From the NCBI GenBank assembly GCA_001465935.1, contig LNKV01000041.1:124001-188000 (forward strand): DNA of 64,000 nt. Direction: 5' to 3'. Below, piece after piece: positions 21,842-33,542 of this stretch. Position numbers and translations under genes: made by a program. Numbering within the stretch: position 1 is the stretch's first letter; the number at the start of each line of letters is the position of its first letter. The notes under the pieces are model-generated. The model worked only from the letters and a program-made list of their open reading frames with translations. It ran no database searches and was not told the DNA's origin. This stretch comes from Clarireedia homoeocarpa (taxonomy: Eukaryota > Ascomycota > Leotiomycetes > Helotiales > Rutstroemiaceae).

Positions 21842-23156
21842 GGCGAATTCGAAGGCGATATAGCGCCCCGGGGCGAAAGATTGTTGAAGTTGTTGTTCAC
21901 GTCAATGATGCGGACGCGTTGAGGTTGTTTGTTGACTATTGACGTCGGGTCGTTTTTGTGCGACAGCGCGTCGGAAATTGTTAGACCACACCCGATTAAA
22001 AGTTTGAAGCACTAAATTGAGTGCGTCGGAAGCAATGAAAATTGGCAAGGACAATGATATAGAAGAGACAATGCAAATATGCTAGCAATCAATAATTTAT
22101 GGAATGCGACGACGATGACGACGGCGACGACGCTATGTTGAATGAGACGTCGAGTTGGGATGGGGAAGGGATGAGGGAAAACAGGTGAGGTGGGTGGGGA
22201 GTCTGCGTTTGCGCAAATGATGAGGAAGAGAATTGAGAGAGGCTGGCAGCTGGCACTAACTGCAGTAAGGCTAGTGGTCAGGCTGCAAGGCGTGGGAGGT
22301 ACGGCATTCGAGTAGTGCCAGTGATGCACATGGAATTTGTGCCCTGGCGCCTGGGCCTGGTACCGACACCACGGCACGTGACTAGGGCGCCCTGAAGTCC
22401 TTTCTGCATTCCAGTTGAGCAGACGAGCCAGAATCAACGGAATGACTCGTATGGCTGTAGTAGTCGCATTCAACGCCAACACGAAATGCATCGACGAACA
22501 AAGATGACACGAAGTCGTTTCCTGCGAGTCTGAGGCAGAATATCCCGACGATTCCTGATATCAGTACAGTACAACCTCAACCTTCCGTACCTCTCACGGA
22601 AACCCATCGCCAAGACTTCTTAGCAGCTTTTTCGCGCTTCTAGAACGCGGCTGCTCCATCCCTTCGAAGAGTTACATGACATGGCTCCATGGCTCCATGG
22701 CAAATTGAGTACAGGGTGTCGTCAACCAGGTGCTAAGTAAATTTTGTCAATGCTTTACACCACCTAGCACGCTCGGCACGCTCCTCCACTGGACTTTATT
22801 TCATGAAACCAAAGGGCAGTCGCGGACACGTAATTCGGTTTATCTGTATTTTAACTAACTTATGGATCAGTCTGTAATGAAGTATCTCTATCAAATCAAA
22901 CCATTGACATAAATTCGCCTTTTTCCTCCGACCTTCGTACTGTCAATCTTTCGGTGGTGTTGCTGTGGAAGAAGACCTTCGATAATCCCACAATTCCTCC
23001 CACTATATCCTTCTGCCTTCGCCCTCCACCTCACTCTCAATAGTATACCCCATTTCGCATGCCCCAGCGATAGGATTAACGCCCAACGACAGCACAACCT
23101 GCTGCTCGTCGTTTTTGCATACTTCATCGCAAGGTCTCATACGCGGCAGTGAAGCT
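21842..23156. other. Divergent intergenic region between rad21 and pmr1
   Basis: 1.3 kb shared promoter region. The 159-codon minus frame at 22012-22491 is composed of simple Thr/Pro/Ser-type sequence without motif and is not called. No repeat of note apart from a duplicated CATGGCTC near 22680. Confidence 0.5.
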
Positions 23157-26100
23157 ATGGCGTGGCCCCGTCTTACCAGATCCGTTAGTCCTGGAGGAAC
23201 CTTATTACCCATGGTCAATCTTCCACCGGGATCTGAAAGAGAGCCTCATTCGGAACCAGTTTCGAGGCCACGATCTAGGGATAAAGACAGATCCAGATCG
23301 AGCAAACACAGCTATTCATCCTCAGCCGTGGCCAAAGTTAGTGTCCGCTCAGCTACAGATGATCCAGAACATGTCGCGACTAATACGACTAATGCGCGAC
23401 AGTCAATAGCAGATGAATTCTCGAGCCTGACTCCTGCAGAAACCGCAGAACGATTACAAACTTCTTTGACCGCAGGATTAGCACCCGCCGAAGCTCTCGC
23501 CAGGTTACACGATCAGGGACCGAACGAACTCCCCCATGAACCTCCTGAGCCACTATGGCTTCGATTTCTCAAACAATTCAAGGAAACGCTGATCCTGTTA
23601 CTATTAGCCGCGGCATTGCTGTCTGTATTTGTGGGAAACAAAGATGATGCTCTCAGTATTTCGGTGGCAGTTACAATTGTGGTTACTGTGGGGTTTGTGC
23701 AGGAATATCGCTCGGAAAAGTCAATCGAGGCTCTGAACCATTTGGTACCAAATCATGCGCATTTGATTAGAGGAGAGACCAGATCAGCCAGTCAAAGAAC
23801 CCCAACATGGCCGCCAAGAGGAGAAAACAATCCCGAGGCGGAAGGTCTGATGGAAGTTGGATCTGAAGACTCAATTTCGCAGGCGGAAGCTGTTTCGACC
23901 AAAATGCTGGCAAATAAACTGGTTCCTGGAGACCTTGTTTTGTTCACAACTGGGGATCGTATACCTGCAGACATTCGCGTTACGAAAGCCTCAGATCTTA
24001 CAATTGATGAATCAAATTTGACAGGAGAAAACGAACCGGTACGAATAACATCAGAAGCGAGACAAGTGAATCAACGAGCCGCATCCGGCTCGTTCGAGCC
24101 ATCATCATCTCCTGATTATGCATCCCCCAGAAGTGGAACAGTTGGCGCAGACATTAGACTAAACGGCACAACGAACATTGCCTTTATGGGTACACTTGTG
24201 AGGTCTGGGCATGGACAAGGAATTGTCTATGCAACGGGTGGGAACACTCATTTTGGGACAATTGCAGCCAGCGTTTCTGAGACAGAAAGTCCGAGGACCC
24301 CACTCCAACTGTCTATGGATACCTTGGGCACTCAACTCAGTCATGCTTCTTTTGTCATAATTGGAGTTATTTCTCTTGTTGGATGGTTTCAGGGCAAAGC
24401 GTTGTTGGAAATATTTACGATTTCAATATCTTTGGCTGTCGCAGCCATTCCGGAAGGTTTACCTATCATCGTTACCGTTACTTTAGCACTCGGCGTACAT
24501 CGCATGGCGCGACACAATGCTATAGTAAGAAAAATGCCCAGTGTAGAGACGCTGGGATCTGTAAATGTGGTCTGTAGTGACAAAACAGGTATGTTTTACT
24601 ATCGATGGCGTATAAAGTCTCTAATTAGCTCTAGGTACTCTTACCATGAATCATATGACCACGGTAAAGATGTGGTATTTTGATGTGGATGCGCCACTAG
24701 ATGTTGATAAGGACGACGACGGTGGAGACGCCAAGCCGGATACCGTTGCGCTTCGAATTCTCCGTATAGGAAATATTGCTAACAACGCACGTCTTACTCA
24801 CCTACATGCGCCATCGGCATCGGCAGTATCGATCCTATCATCTACCCAAAGTCGCAGTCCTGGCCAGATTCTTCGAAGTAGATGGGTTGGCCAACCTACC
24901 GATGTTGCTATACTTGATATGATGGACAGGTTCAAGGAACATGACATTCGAGAGGGTATGGGGCCTCGCCTTGGAGAGACTCCTTTTAGCTCTGAGAGAA
25001 AATGGATGGGGGTAACTATTGGTGACCTAGGACCTGATGGCAACTCAAGTCCAAAAGAACATGCATATATCAAGGGAGCTATTGAGCGAGTCCTAGAGAG
25101 GTGTGATTTCTATCTTACCAAAGATGGTCGTGAGCTACCTCTGGATGCTCAAAGAAGAGAAGAGGCGCTGCAAGCTGCGGAAAAGCTCGCCACGGACGGT
25201 CTCAGAGTGCTCGGTTTTGCAAGCGGTACGGTGTCGAGGCATGCCAAGTCTCTAACAACGGATAGCCGAAGCTCAAGCCCTGTACAGAAATCTCAGGATC
25301 ATCACGTGTCGCATGGCGAGGACGTCTACAAGGGTCTCACGTTTGCTGGAATTGTGGGAATGAGTGACCCTCCTCGGCCTGGTGTCGCCAAATCGATTCG
25401 ACGACTTATGCGAGGTGGGGTTAAGGTTATCATGATTACTGGCGATGCAGAAACAACAGCAGTTGCCATTGCAAAGAAGCTAGGGATGCCAATCGCTACT
25501 CCTCGTAGCCATTCGGCAAATTCTGTAGAGGTCAAGCCAGTACTCAGTGGTCATGAAATAGAAGAGATGACTGATGACGAGCTGCAATCCGTCATAGCGA
25601 ACACTTCGGTATTTGCTAGGACAAGTCCTGACCACAAGATGAAGATAATTAGAGCGCTACAGGCTCGTGGGGATATCGTTGCTATGACAGGTGATGGTGT
25701 TAATGATGCGCCTGCGCTCAAGAAAGCAGACATTGGGATTTCGATGGGACTTCAAGGAACAGACGTAGCGAAAGAAGCTGCAGATATGGTATTAACAGAC
25801 GATGACTTTTCGACAATTCTTAAGGCTATAGAGGAGGGCAAGGGCATTTTCAGCAACATTCAAAATTTCCTCACATTTCAACTGAGCACAAGTGCTGCCG
25901 CACTTACCTTGGTTTTCTTCTGCACGTGTTTGGGATTTAAGAATCCTTTAAATGCGATGCAGATCCTCTGGATAAGTAAGGTCTAACTAGATTAATTTCA
26001 TGTTGTGGCATTGCTAACAATCCTCAGATATCATTATGGATGGACCACCGGCACAATCGTTGGGAGTCGAACCAGTCGATCCGGATGTCATGAATCGACC

Positions 26101-26569
26101 TCCTCGTAGGAGGAATTCTCCTGTCCTTACTCGTCAACTTATCACTCGAGTTCTTACTTCAGCCACTATCGTCATGTTGGGTACTATGGCGGTATATACA
26201 CATGAGATGCTCGCGGACGGCGAGGTGACTAAGAGAAGTACAACTATGACTTTTACTTGCTTTGTTCTTTTCGACATGTTCAACGCCCTTAATTGCCGTT
26301 CAGAGTCAAAATCTGTTCTCAGAGGAGAGGTCGGATTATTTTCGAATACGCTTTTCAACTGGGCAGTATCTCTGAGTCTTGGAGGACAGATACTGGTTAT
26401 CTACTTCCCTTGGCTTCAAGAAGTCTTCCAGACGGAAGCTCTTAGTCTTTCTGATCTCGTGGGGTTGGTTATCCTGACAAGCTCGGTATTCTGGGCGGAT
26501 GAGGCGAGAAAATGGTGGAAATCAAGAGGCAGGAGAAGACTCGGTATTGGGTACAGTCAGGTGGTATAA
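23157..26569 (+). CDS. pmr1: P-type Ca2+/Mn2+-ATPase, Pmr1/SPCA type, three exons
   Basis: Exons 23157-24588, 24635-25975 and 26028-26569 (introns 46 and 52 nt) give 1104 residues. The first intron splits the phosphorylation motif CSDKTGTLT exactly after DKT (D475). Other hallmarks: TGE in LTGENEP (actuator), PEGLP in membrane helix 4, MITGDAETTAVAIAKKLG, TGDGVNDAPALKKADIGISMG (hinge), and the C-terminal membrane helices after DDDFSTIL. The N-terminus has the cation-ATPase domain (GPNELPHEPPEPLW) preceded by a Ser/Arg-rich extension of about 80 residues. Golgi pumps of this type load the secretory lumen with Ca2+ and Mn2+ for glycosyltransferases. Followed 293 bp downstream on the same strand by cog4. 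Start chosen at the first in-frame ATG (MAWPRLTRSV). Confidence 0.93.
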
Positions 26570-26862
26570 AAGTAGTGGATAGTCTGGCCCTTAAATGCCT
26601 ATTGTATACAACATACCTTGATTAGTGAATAGATTCCCATGCGCATGTATTTTGGCAAATGAAGATAAAAAGGTGTTTTTGATTGACTTGCTTTCTCACA
26701 TTTCGAAATACCTTCTGACAAATGCGGACGCTTGTAAAGTCAATCCTACGAGGGTATACCTATAAATTCTCGCTTACCCCACACCGTAAAGTTGACACCT
26801 AAAGAAGAGCTCGACTTCGAGGAAGGTTCCCCAAAAGAGCTACCCATGCATCAACCCACCCA

Positions 26863-29352
26863 ATGCCTCCACCCGGCCTACAAAATGGCATTCCAACAAC
26901 TCCCCTCCCCACGACTCCATCCGTCGAACCCTCTATCCATAATGCTTCCTCCTTAACCTCGATTCAGGCCATCCTTGCCAACCTTCACACTCGCGATGCA
27001 GCCATCACCTCCCGTCTACAATCTCTCATATCTTCTCAAGCCTCCCTCTCTCGGGACCTCGGCCGTCTCGACCTTCTCCGCGCTCATCTCGGCACCAATG
27101 TCATCCACACCCGAGCCATCAGCAACGGCATGCTCGAAAACGCCGCCTCGACCGCCGAGAAGCTGAGCTCAAAAGTCAAGGAACTTGACCTGGAAAAGAA
27201 ACGAGTCGAAGAAACCCTTTCCGTCGTTGATCAAGTCGCCGAACTAAAAGCCTGCGTGCATGGCGTCGTAGGCAGCATGGGTGCGCCGCAGGACTGGGAG
27301 GCTGCAGCGGGGTATATAGCTCGGGCGGCGAAAATCCCTAAATACATAATCGAGGGCAATTTTGCGGCGCGCATTGTGCCGAGCGTAGAGGTGCCGGACG
27401 CGCCAGGTCTGACGCTGGAGAATGCCCGGGAGAGTTTGTGTGGGTTGTTTTTGCGGGAGTTTGAAAAGGCGGCGGAGGAAGGGGATGGGGTTAAGGTTAC
27501 GAGGTTCTTTAAACTTTTCCCGCTGATTGGGAGGGAGGATACCGGGTTGGATGTTTACGGCAAGTATGTTTGTCAAGGTGTGGCGGGCACAGCGAGGAGG
27601 AATTTGAAGGAGGGGACGGGTGGGGCGAGGGGTAAGGAGGGGTTCTTTTATGCGCAGGCGTTGACTAGGTTGTTTGAGCATATTGCGCAGATTGTGGAGG
27701 GGCATGGGGGTTTGGTGGAGAGACATTATGGGGTGGGGAAGATGGTTAGGGTTATTGAGAGGTTGCAGGTTGAGGCAGATGTACAGGGTGGCATTATCCT
27801 GGACACATGGGGGGACGAGAAAAACATCGATAGAAAGTTGACAGATGTGAAGAGTTACCCGTTTTCTTTCTTGGTACAAAGTTTTTTGTCAACACAGAGA
27901 TCATCGGGTATCACGAGAACGGGCTCGCCTGCTGTAGGAGGGACTGCAAACGGTCGAGCAAGTGAGGATGAGGGTGTAGATATGAAAGAGGTGGATGGAC
28001 TGCTAAGTGAGATGGCGGTCATGTTGGGTCGATGGTCGTTATATTCTCGATTCCTGGCCGGCAAATGCAGGGTGAGTTCGACAACTAAACCAATTCTTCA
28101 ACAAGCGATTTCTAAACTATCTCAGGATCCCGAAGCTAGTTCAGATGATCCCCTGATCATGCCTGATCTGCTGGTCAAATCAACTTTAAATCGCAAAATC
28201 GCAAATCGACTCAAAGATCCTTTTAATGTTATGACTACATTTTTCTTTAGACGATCTGTGGAAAAGGCTTTTCAACTGGATGAATCTCCAACTGGACTTT
28301 CTCTAAATCCCAACAAGCCCATAGATGGGAACGCTCCATATATCATTTCAGCAGTCGACGACGTCATGTACATTGTCAATACGGTACTACAACGATCGAT
28401 ATCAACATCGCAACGCGGTGTGATTGAGTCTGTCATTCCTGGAATAGGCAGAGTTCTTGGAACTGACTTCGTTGGAATGATTCAACGCAAAATGCGAGAC
28501 GAATCATTCCCCCGACCCGTTGTACAAGGCGGTTTCCCACCCGAAGATAAAATCATTGCTTTCATCGTACTTATCAACAGCTTGGACGTAGCAAACGACT
28601 ACATCTCCCGCATCGTCACCACACGATTGCAAAATTCCGAAACCAACGGTGCTCCTCCAAAAGGCGTAACTCCACCACCAGCACTCAAAGACTCCTTCCC
28701 ATTCAGCCACGACTCTGTCTTCGTCGCCAACTCCCTAACCAGCCTGCAAACATCCTTCTCCTCCAAAACTACCGAGCTCCTCAATGAAGGCCTCCACGTC
28801 CTCTTCCTTAACGTTATCAAACCCCGTCTCCGCCCCGTCCTCAGCGAAACCTTCCGCGACATCGACTACACCCTCTCGGCCAGCGATCTCGCCGAGCTCT
28901 ACGCACAAAACGAAACCGATGACGATCCCGCTGAAGCACTAAATGAACTCGTTCCCCGCCGCTTCGAGCACCATTGGGAGCAGTTGATGAAGCCGATCCA
29001 GCGCATCATGCAGCCGGCGCCCTATTCGAAGGTGTTGGAGGAGACGGCAAAGCATTTGGCGAGGGTACTGGAGAAGAGGATTTGGCAGCTGGGAGGGAGG
29101 ATTAATGAGGTGGGGGCGACGAGGTTGGAGAGGGATTTTGGAGGAGTGGTGGGAGCGGTGGTAAAGGGGGTTTATGGGTTGAGGGATGCATTTGCGAGGG
29201 TGGGGCAGTTGGGGATGGTGGTTAGTATGGATGAGGAGGAGTGGGAGGCGTTGGATGGGGATGGCGCTGGGGAGGAGGAAGGAGAGGTGGAGATGGTCTG
29301 GGTGTTGACGAAGGAGGAGAGGGTGAAAGCTAGGGGGCTGGTGAGGAGATAG
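26863..29352 (+). CDS. cog4: Conserved oligomeric Golgi complex subunit 4
   Basis: Single exon of 829 residues. An N-terminal coiled coil (TSIQAILANLHTRDAAITSRL through EKKRVEETLSVVDQ) is followed by the family signature VTRFFKLFPLIGREDTGLDVYGKYVC (about 213-238), ALTRLFEHIAQIVEGHGGLVERHYG and VIERLQVEADVQGGIILDTW, all matching Cog4. COG is an eight-subunit tether for retrograde vesicles at the Golgi; Cog4 contacts the SNARE Sed5/syntaxin-5 and the SM protein Sly1. The C-terminal end is acidic (DGDGAGEEEGEVEMVWVLT). Codon use alternates between C-rich and G-rich stretches along the gene, with no break. Same strand as pmr1, also a Golgi function. Confidence 0.93.
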   Translation: MPPPGLQNGIPTTPLPTTPSVEPSIHNASSLTSIQAILANLHTRDAAITSRLQSLISSQASLSRDLGRLDLLRAHLGTNVIHTRAISNGMLENAASTAEKLSSKVKELDLEKKRVEETLSVVDQVAELKACVHGVVGSMGAPQDWEAAAGYIARAAKIPKYIIEGNFAARIVPSVEVPDAPGLTLENARESLCGLFLREFEKAAEEGDGVKVTRFFKLFPLIGREDTGLDVYGKYVCQGVAGTARRNLKEGTGGARGKEGFFYAQALTRLFEHIAQIVEGHGGLVERHYGVGKMVRVIERLQVEADVQGGIILDTWGDEKNIDRKLTDVKSYPFSFLVQSFLSTQRSSGITRTGSPAVGGTANGRASEDEGVDMKEVDGLLSEMAVMLGRWSLYSRFLAGKCRVSSTTKPILQQAISKLSQDPEASSDDPLIMPDLLVKSTLNRKIANRLKDPFNVMTTFFFRRSVEKAFQLDESPTGLSLNPNKPIDGNAPYIISAVDDVMYIVNTVLQRSISTSQRGVIESVIPGIGRVLGTDFVGMIQRKMRDESFPRPVVQGGFPPEDKIIAFIVLINSLDVANDYISRIVTTRLQNSETNGAPPKGVTPPPALKDSFPFSHDSVFVANSLTSLQTSFSSKTTELLNEGLHVLFLNVIKPRLRPVLSETFRDIDYTLSASDLAELYAQNETDDDPAEALNELVPRRFEHHWEQLMKPIQRIMQPAPYSKVLEETAKHLARVLEKRIWQLGGRINEVGATRLERDFGGVVGAVVKGVYGLRDAFARVGQLGMVVSMDEEEWEALDGDGAGEEEGEVEMVWVLTKEERVKARGLVRR

Positions 29353-30226
29353 TTGGTCTAGCTCTGCAGATCAATGACATGAGAAGAACGGGAGAGGTAG
29401 AGATTATGATGCTGTCAAGTCGCGAGGCGAGATAAGTGACGCAATGACGGAAAGAGTTAAAAGAATACCTACAAATGAGATGTGGACACTTGGTTGAAAG
29501 GGAACGGGAATGAATTATCAGCTATATATGTTCAAAAAGCGAATACCTAAAAGTTTATAATAACCTAGCATTTATCAATTGCGCTTCTCTTGGGATACGC
29601 GATGCCCTATCGGCTCCATCGACTGCAGTAAAATTTGTTGTTTTGAGCTACTATTTCAGATCAGTGGTATGTTTAGAGGAAAATATAGACTGGCTAGGAT
29701 GTCCGCGTTGATGCTAGGTGAGTTGCTTTATGGCATGGGTAGTAGAAAGTGGTCAGTGATCAACTGAGGAGAAGTACTCTCTCTACATTGATATATACTA
29801 TTTTTTTTTTTTTTTTTTTTTCGGGTCTTAAGACGCTCATAGAAAGCCATAAGTGATTTTCTATCTAGTGATAGACTTTCATTTATGCTCTTTAGAAATA
29901 TATTTTCAAATCATATCATATTGTGTGCTGGTGGTTTTCCTTTGTTGAGTTCTGAATGCGGTATGTAACTAATCATATGCATTTTACTTTTTTTTGAAAG
30001 AAGATGCTTTTACTTTTGTTTGCCATTTCAAATAAGGGTGTACTTTCTTTGATAAGTCGTTTATCGACCTTTAACTCCTTTCCACATAGTTTGCGAATTT
30101 CTAGCATTACGACGATGATTGATTGATTGATCGAGTTAGGAGAAGAAATCTGTAGTCGTCTATCATTCTACAAACCACCTCTTCACTACCAACTCACAAC
30201 TGTAGTGGTCCTTGAAATCAACAAAA
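29353..30226. other. Intergenic between cog4 and the SAP-motif gene
   Basis: AT-rich spacer with a T21 run at 29801-29821. No gene supported. The right end, with pyrimidine-rich tracts, is the leader of the gene starting at 30227. Confidence 0.5.
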
Positions 30227-31477
30227 ATGGCCACAACTTCATTCAATCCCAATCCCAGCGCTACCCGCCGCCGTCCAAAAACCCAAACCTTCGACTTCAT
30301 CATCTACCGCTTCATCCCGGAGCACTCTAAACTCGGCTACCCAATCTCTCAACCCTCCTCGTCTGCCTACCACCCCGCCCCCAATTTCAACCCCCGCATC
30401 GGCACCTACCTCCTCGATATCGGCGAACCCGTCTTCGACGAGCAGTTCTATGCTCCTCTGCTCGTCGATATGTATGGACAGGGTCTGCGGCAGGGAAGGG
30501 TGAACTGGGGGGCGCTGCAGAGGGTGGAGTGGCCGTGGGGGTTGGATGGGGAGGTGGGGGTTAGGGTTGATTTTGGGAAGCGAATGGGGAGGGGGAGGGG
30601 GAGAGGGGGAGGAAGGTTTAATGCGAAAGGGTTGAGTAGATTGGATGTTCAGAGGGAGGCGAGGAGGAGGGGTTTGAGAACGAGGGGGACGAGAGGGGAG
30701 ATTGTGAGGAGGATTGAGGCGCATGAGAGGAGCGGGTGGAAGTGGGCGTCTCCGGAGCCGGAGGAGAAGAGGGAGGAGGTGGTGGTGCAGATGCCGCTTT
30801 TTGAGGTGGTGAAGGATGTGGAAGGGGGGTGGGTGGAGGGGTGGGGAAGAACGGTGGGGTTGCAGAGGGGGGAGGTGGTGTTGGTTTATGCGACGGAGGG
30901 GGGTAGGAATGAAAGGGAAAGAGAAGGGGGAGAGATGGTGAGGGTTAGGGATGTGCATGGGAATAGGACGAGGGTTCGGATGCGGGATTTAAGGGTGGTG
31001 AGGGCCGCGTGGGGGTTGAGGTTGGATGATGGGTGGTTAAGGAGGATGCTGAGGAGATTGATAGAGGCCGATTGGGGCGAGGGGATAAGTGAAGCTGGGA
31101 GTGATGGAGATGGGGATGGAGGAGGTGGAGGAATAGGAGGTAGGGGAATAGGAGGCACAGGTGGAGGTGGTGGTGATGAAGATGGAGACAGAGGTGATGA
31201 TGATGGCGGTAGTGGAAGTGGAGATAGTGCAGATGAAGATGAAGATGAAGATAAAGAGAATACCAACAAAGGCCCCAAAGGGAAAAGACCAAAGCAGGAT
31301 AAAGGAAAAGGAAAGGCTCTATTCACAGAGGAAACGCCGCCGCTAGAACCGCAGCAACCACAAGTATCACCATCAGAGTTTATAGCGAGAGCCCAGAGGG
31401 AGAGAAGAGGAGGCATATCTGGTCTTGCGGAAGGGAGGCTGAATAAGAGACCTAGACAGTCGCTGTTTATCAATTGA
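30227..31477 (+). CDS. SAP-motif protein with Gly/Asp-rich tail
   Basis: Single exon of 416 residues from ATG 30227 (MATTSFNPNPS). Residues about 136-167 (LSRLDVQREARRRGLRTRGTRGEIVRRIEAHE) fit the SAP helix-extended-loop-helix, a DNA/RNA-binding motif in chromatin and RNA-processing proteins. An Arg/Gly stretch (GRGRGRGGGRFN) directly precedes it. The N-terminal part (TFDFIIYRFIPEHSKLGY and GTYLLDIGEPVFDE) is conserved-looking but unknown to me. The C-terminus is a long Gly/Asp/Glu low-complexity segment followed by a basic Lys-rich patch (NKGPKGKRPKQDKGKGK). Nuclear location is inferred. The coding strand is extremely G-rich from 30500 to 31260, so long opposite-strand frames exist there but are artefacts of composition. 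Converges on utp18. Confidence 0.75.
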   Translation: MATTSFNPNPSATRRRPKTQTFDFIIYRFIPEHSKLGYPISQPSSSAYHPAPNFNPRIGTYLLDIGEPVFDEQFYAPLLVDMYGQGLRQGRVNWGALQRVEWPWGLDGEVGVRVDFGKRMGRGRGRGGGRFNAKGLSRLDVQREARRRGLRTRGTRGEIVRRIEAHERSGWKWASPEPEEKREEVVVQMPLFEVVKDVEGGWVEGWGRTVGLQRGEVVLVYATEGGRNEREREGGEMVRVRDVHGNRTRVRMRDLRVVRAAWGLRLDDGWLRRMLRRLIEADWGEGISEAGSDGDGDGGGGGIGGRGIGGTGGGGGDEDGDRGDDDGGSGSGDSADEDEDEDKENTNKGPKGKRPKQDKGKGKALFTEETPPLEPQQPQVSPSEFIARAQRERRGGISGLAEGRLNKRPRQSLFIN

Positions 31478-31726
31478 TTTGCTGGGGGTGTGGGTATTAG
31501 TTCTGGGATATGTTGTTTGTTTGTTCGGTGTATGGTTGGATTGTGCAGGCTTCGTACTGTATTGTAGAGATATAGTTATTTTGAGGAACAAATAATCTTG
31601 AGCATTGGCTGTAACTTCCTCGAAATATTCAATGACCATACTCCTTTTTGAGAGGCTCGCAATATACTGGGGGGGAAACAGAAAGACTGTACAAACTCAT
31701 CCATTCAAATCCTCCTACACACCAAA

Positions 31727-33542
31727 CTAACATCGAATTTCCCACAGCCTAATCTTCCCCGCCTCATTACCCACCGCCAAAACATCGCTCCTACTCCCAA
31801 ACGCCACACTCGTAATCCTTCCCAACGGTGTCGACGCAGTCGGCCAATTCCTAAATACCGTACAACTTGGCAAATGCACCAGCCTCAGCGCATCCTTCTT
31901 CCAGCGACTACCAAAGGCTAGAATCTGCCCATCAGGGCTAAACTGTAGATGACTCGTCGCCGTCGTAAGCTGCATAAAATTGCGTTTCGGCTCCGGTCTT
32001 TCGGGGATCTTGATCTCGTCTCCGGAGATGAACGTGCGTCGGTCGTAGATGTTGACTACACCACTTTGGGAACCGATTGCGATCCAGCGGTCGCCGCCAA
32101 GTTGTGCGGGGCCGTTGCTTCCGCCGAGGGTGAGCACGGTGGCACCGATGGAACCGTCGTCGTGCCAGCGGGCGATTAGTGAGCGCGATTCAACGCTCCA
32201 TTCGCCTACTTCGCCGCCTTTGCCTATGGCTGTGAGACCTTCTCCGTTGGCCCACCAGGCGAAGTCAGCGATGCCGTTTTTGCCTTCGATTCGTGCGGAT
32301 GCTATCCATTGGGTTGTGTTTGCGTCAATGACGTTTATTACTCCGCCGCCCTTTTTGGTTGTCCCTATTAAGCCCATATAGCGACCGCAGGGACTGAGTT
32401 TGAATCTCTCCATGAGTTTTTGCTCGTCTTTTTGTCCATATATTCTGGTGACTTTTTGGATTTCTCCAGATGGTAAATCCCAGATGTGGAAGAAGCGACG
32501 ACGGCCTGAGAAGAATATTTTGTCTCCTGCCGGGTGTAGGAATGCAGACGTGGTGATGGGTGTCTTCTTAATGTGAACACTTGTGAGTTGTGGATGCGGC
32601 TGAGGATGTGCTGTAGGTGCATAGTGATGGAGGTATAAAGTTGACGCAGGACCAGAGGAAAGTATAACTGGGTATTCTGGGTGAAATGAAAGTGATGTGA
32701 CCGCTGATGGTTGAGTGAGAGGAATATCTTTTGTTCTTTGGATATCAATAACTTCTGGTCGGAGTTTTGTTCGTTTCAAAGTTGTAGATGATAGTTTCGT
32801 GAGCGCATCTGCATCCTGTAGTAGCCTCGCAAGAGGCAATGTAGAAATGTCCGAATCATCAATATCCATATCGCCCGAAGAAGTAGAAGAGGCAGACCCA
32901 GCGGACGATCTGCGACGTCGTTTTGCAGGCCTACCTGAGGATTGCGCCCATTCTGGGACGGGATTGAGTCTTTCAAATTGCATTCTTAATCGTCTGGTAT
33001 ATTCTCCTCCACTGACAAGGTCCTCCTGCTCGTTGACTCGTAGCTTCCGTAATCGAGGATTTCCAGCAAGCGATACTGCTAGTCTGTCGTCGTCGCTATC
33101 TTCCCAAGCCGGCGCATTTTCTCCTTCTTCATCTTTGGATTTTTCTTGATGCATCAACGCATCTTGGGGTACGGTAGAAGGTCCAGAATCGAGGAAGAAG
33201 AGCTAAATCTAGGAATTAGCGGGCATCCCCAAAGAGCGCGGTGCTTCATACGTCTGCATCATCAACTCCTTCAAGTCCAATATCCTGTTGTTCTTCCTCA
33301 TCCACGTCTTCTTCTTCCTCGTCTTCCGAATCCAAATCCATACTTTGACCCAATTGACTCGTGAATCCTGCATCATCTCCGAGCACAAGTCTATCCAATT
33401 CTTCCTCGTCTTCATCTTTTTCCATCATGTCTGCACTTTCATCCCAGCTTCCAGTTTCCTCAATTGCTAGAGGTATATTTCGAGATTCATATTTCGAGCG
33501 TGCGCTAGCTTTTGTAGCCTTTTTGGAATGTACTGGAGACAT
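31727..33542 (-). CDS. utp18: U3 snoRNP-associated WD40 protein Utp18, two exons
   Basis: Exon 1 (33542-33252) joins exon 2 (33202-31727) through a 49-nt intron 33251-33203 (GTATGA, CTAATTC, TTTAG); the junction reads VDDAD-LFFLDSGPS. About 588 residues. The N-terminus is acidic (DEDEEELDRLVLGDD, EDEEEEDVDEEEQQ). WD-like blades include AVTSLSFHPEYPVILSSG, GRRRFFHIWDLPSGEI, FKLSPCGRYMGLIG, VVNIYDRRTF, LQFSPDGQILAFGS and the final IRLWEIRC. The pattern and order match Utp18, a small-subunit processome factor for 18S rRNA maturation that recruits the exosome helicase Mtr4 in yeast. The frame is open upstream to 33608 but contains no ATG there, so I take MSPVHSKKATK at 33542. A short upstream exon cannot be excluded. 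Confidence 0.88.

Noticed and set aside
24589..24634. Premature end of the pump gene after DKTG (two separate genes)
   Set aside because: A GTATGT-to-CTCTAG intron of 46 nt restores the invariant DKTGTLT motif in phase, so the pieces are one gene.
30239..31473. Long minus-strand frames of 239 and 195 codons opposite the SAP-motif gene
   Set aside because: They consist of Pro/Leu/His/Ser low complexity produced by the G-rich coding strand, with no motifs.
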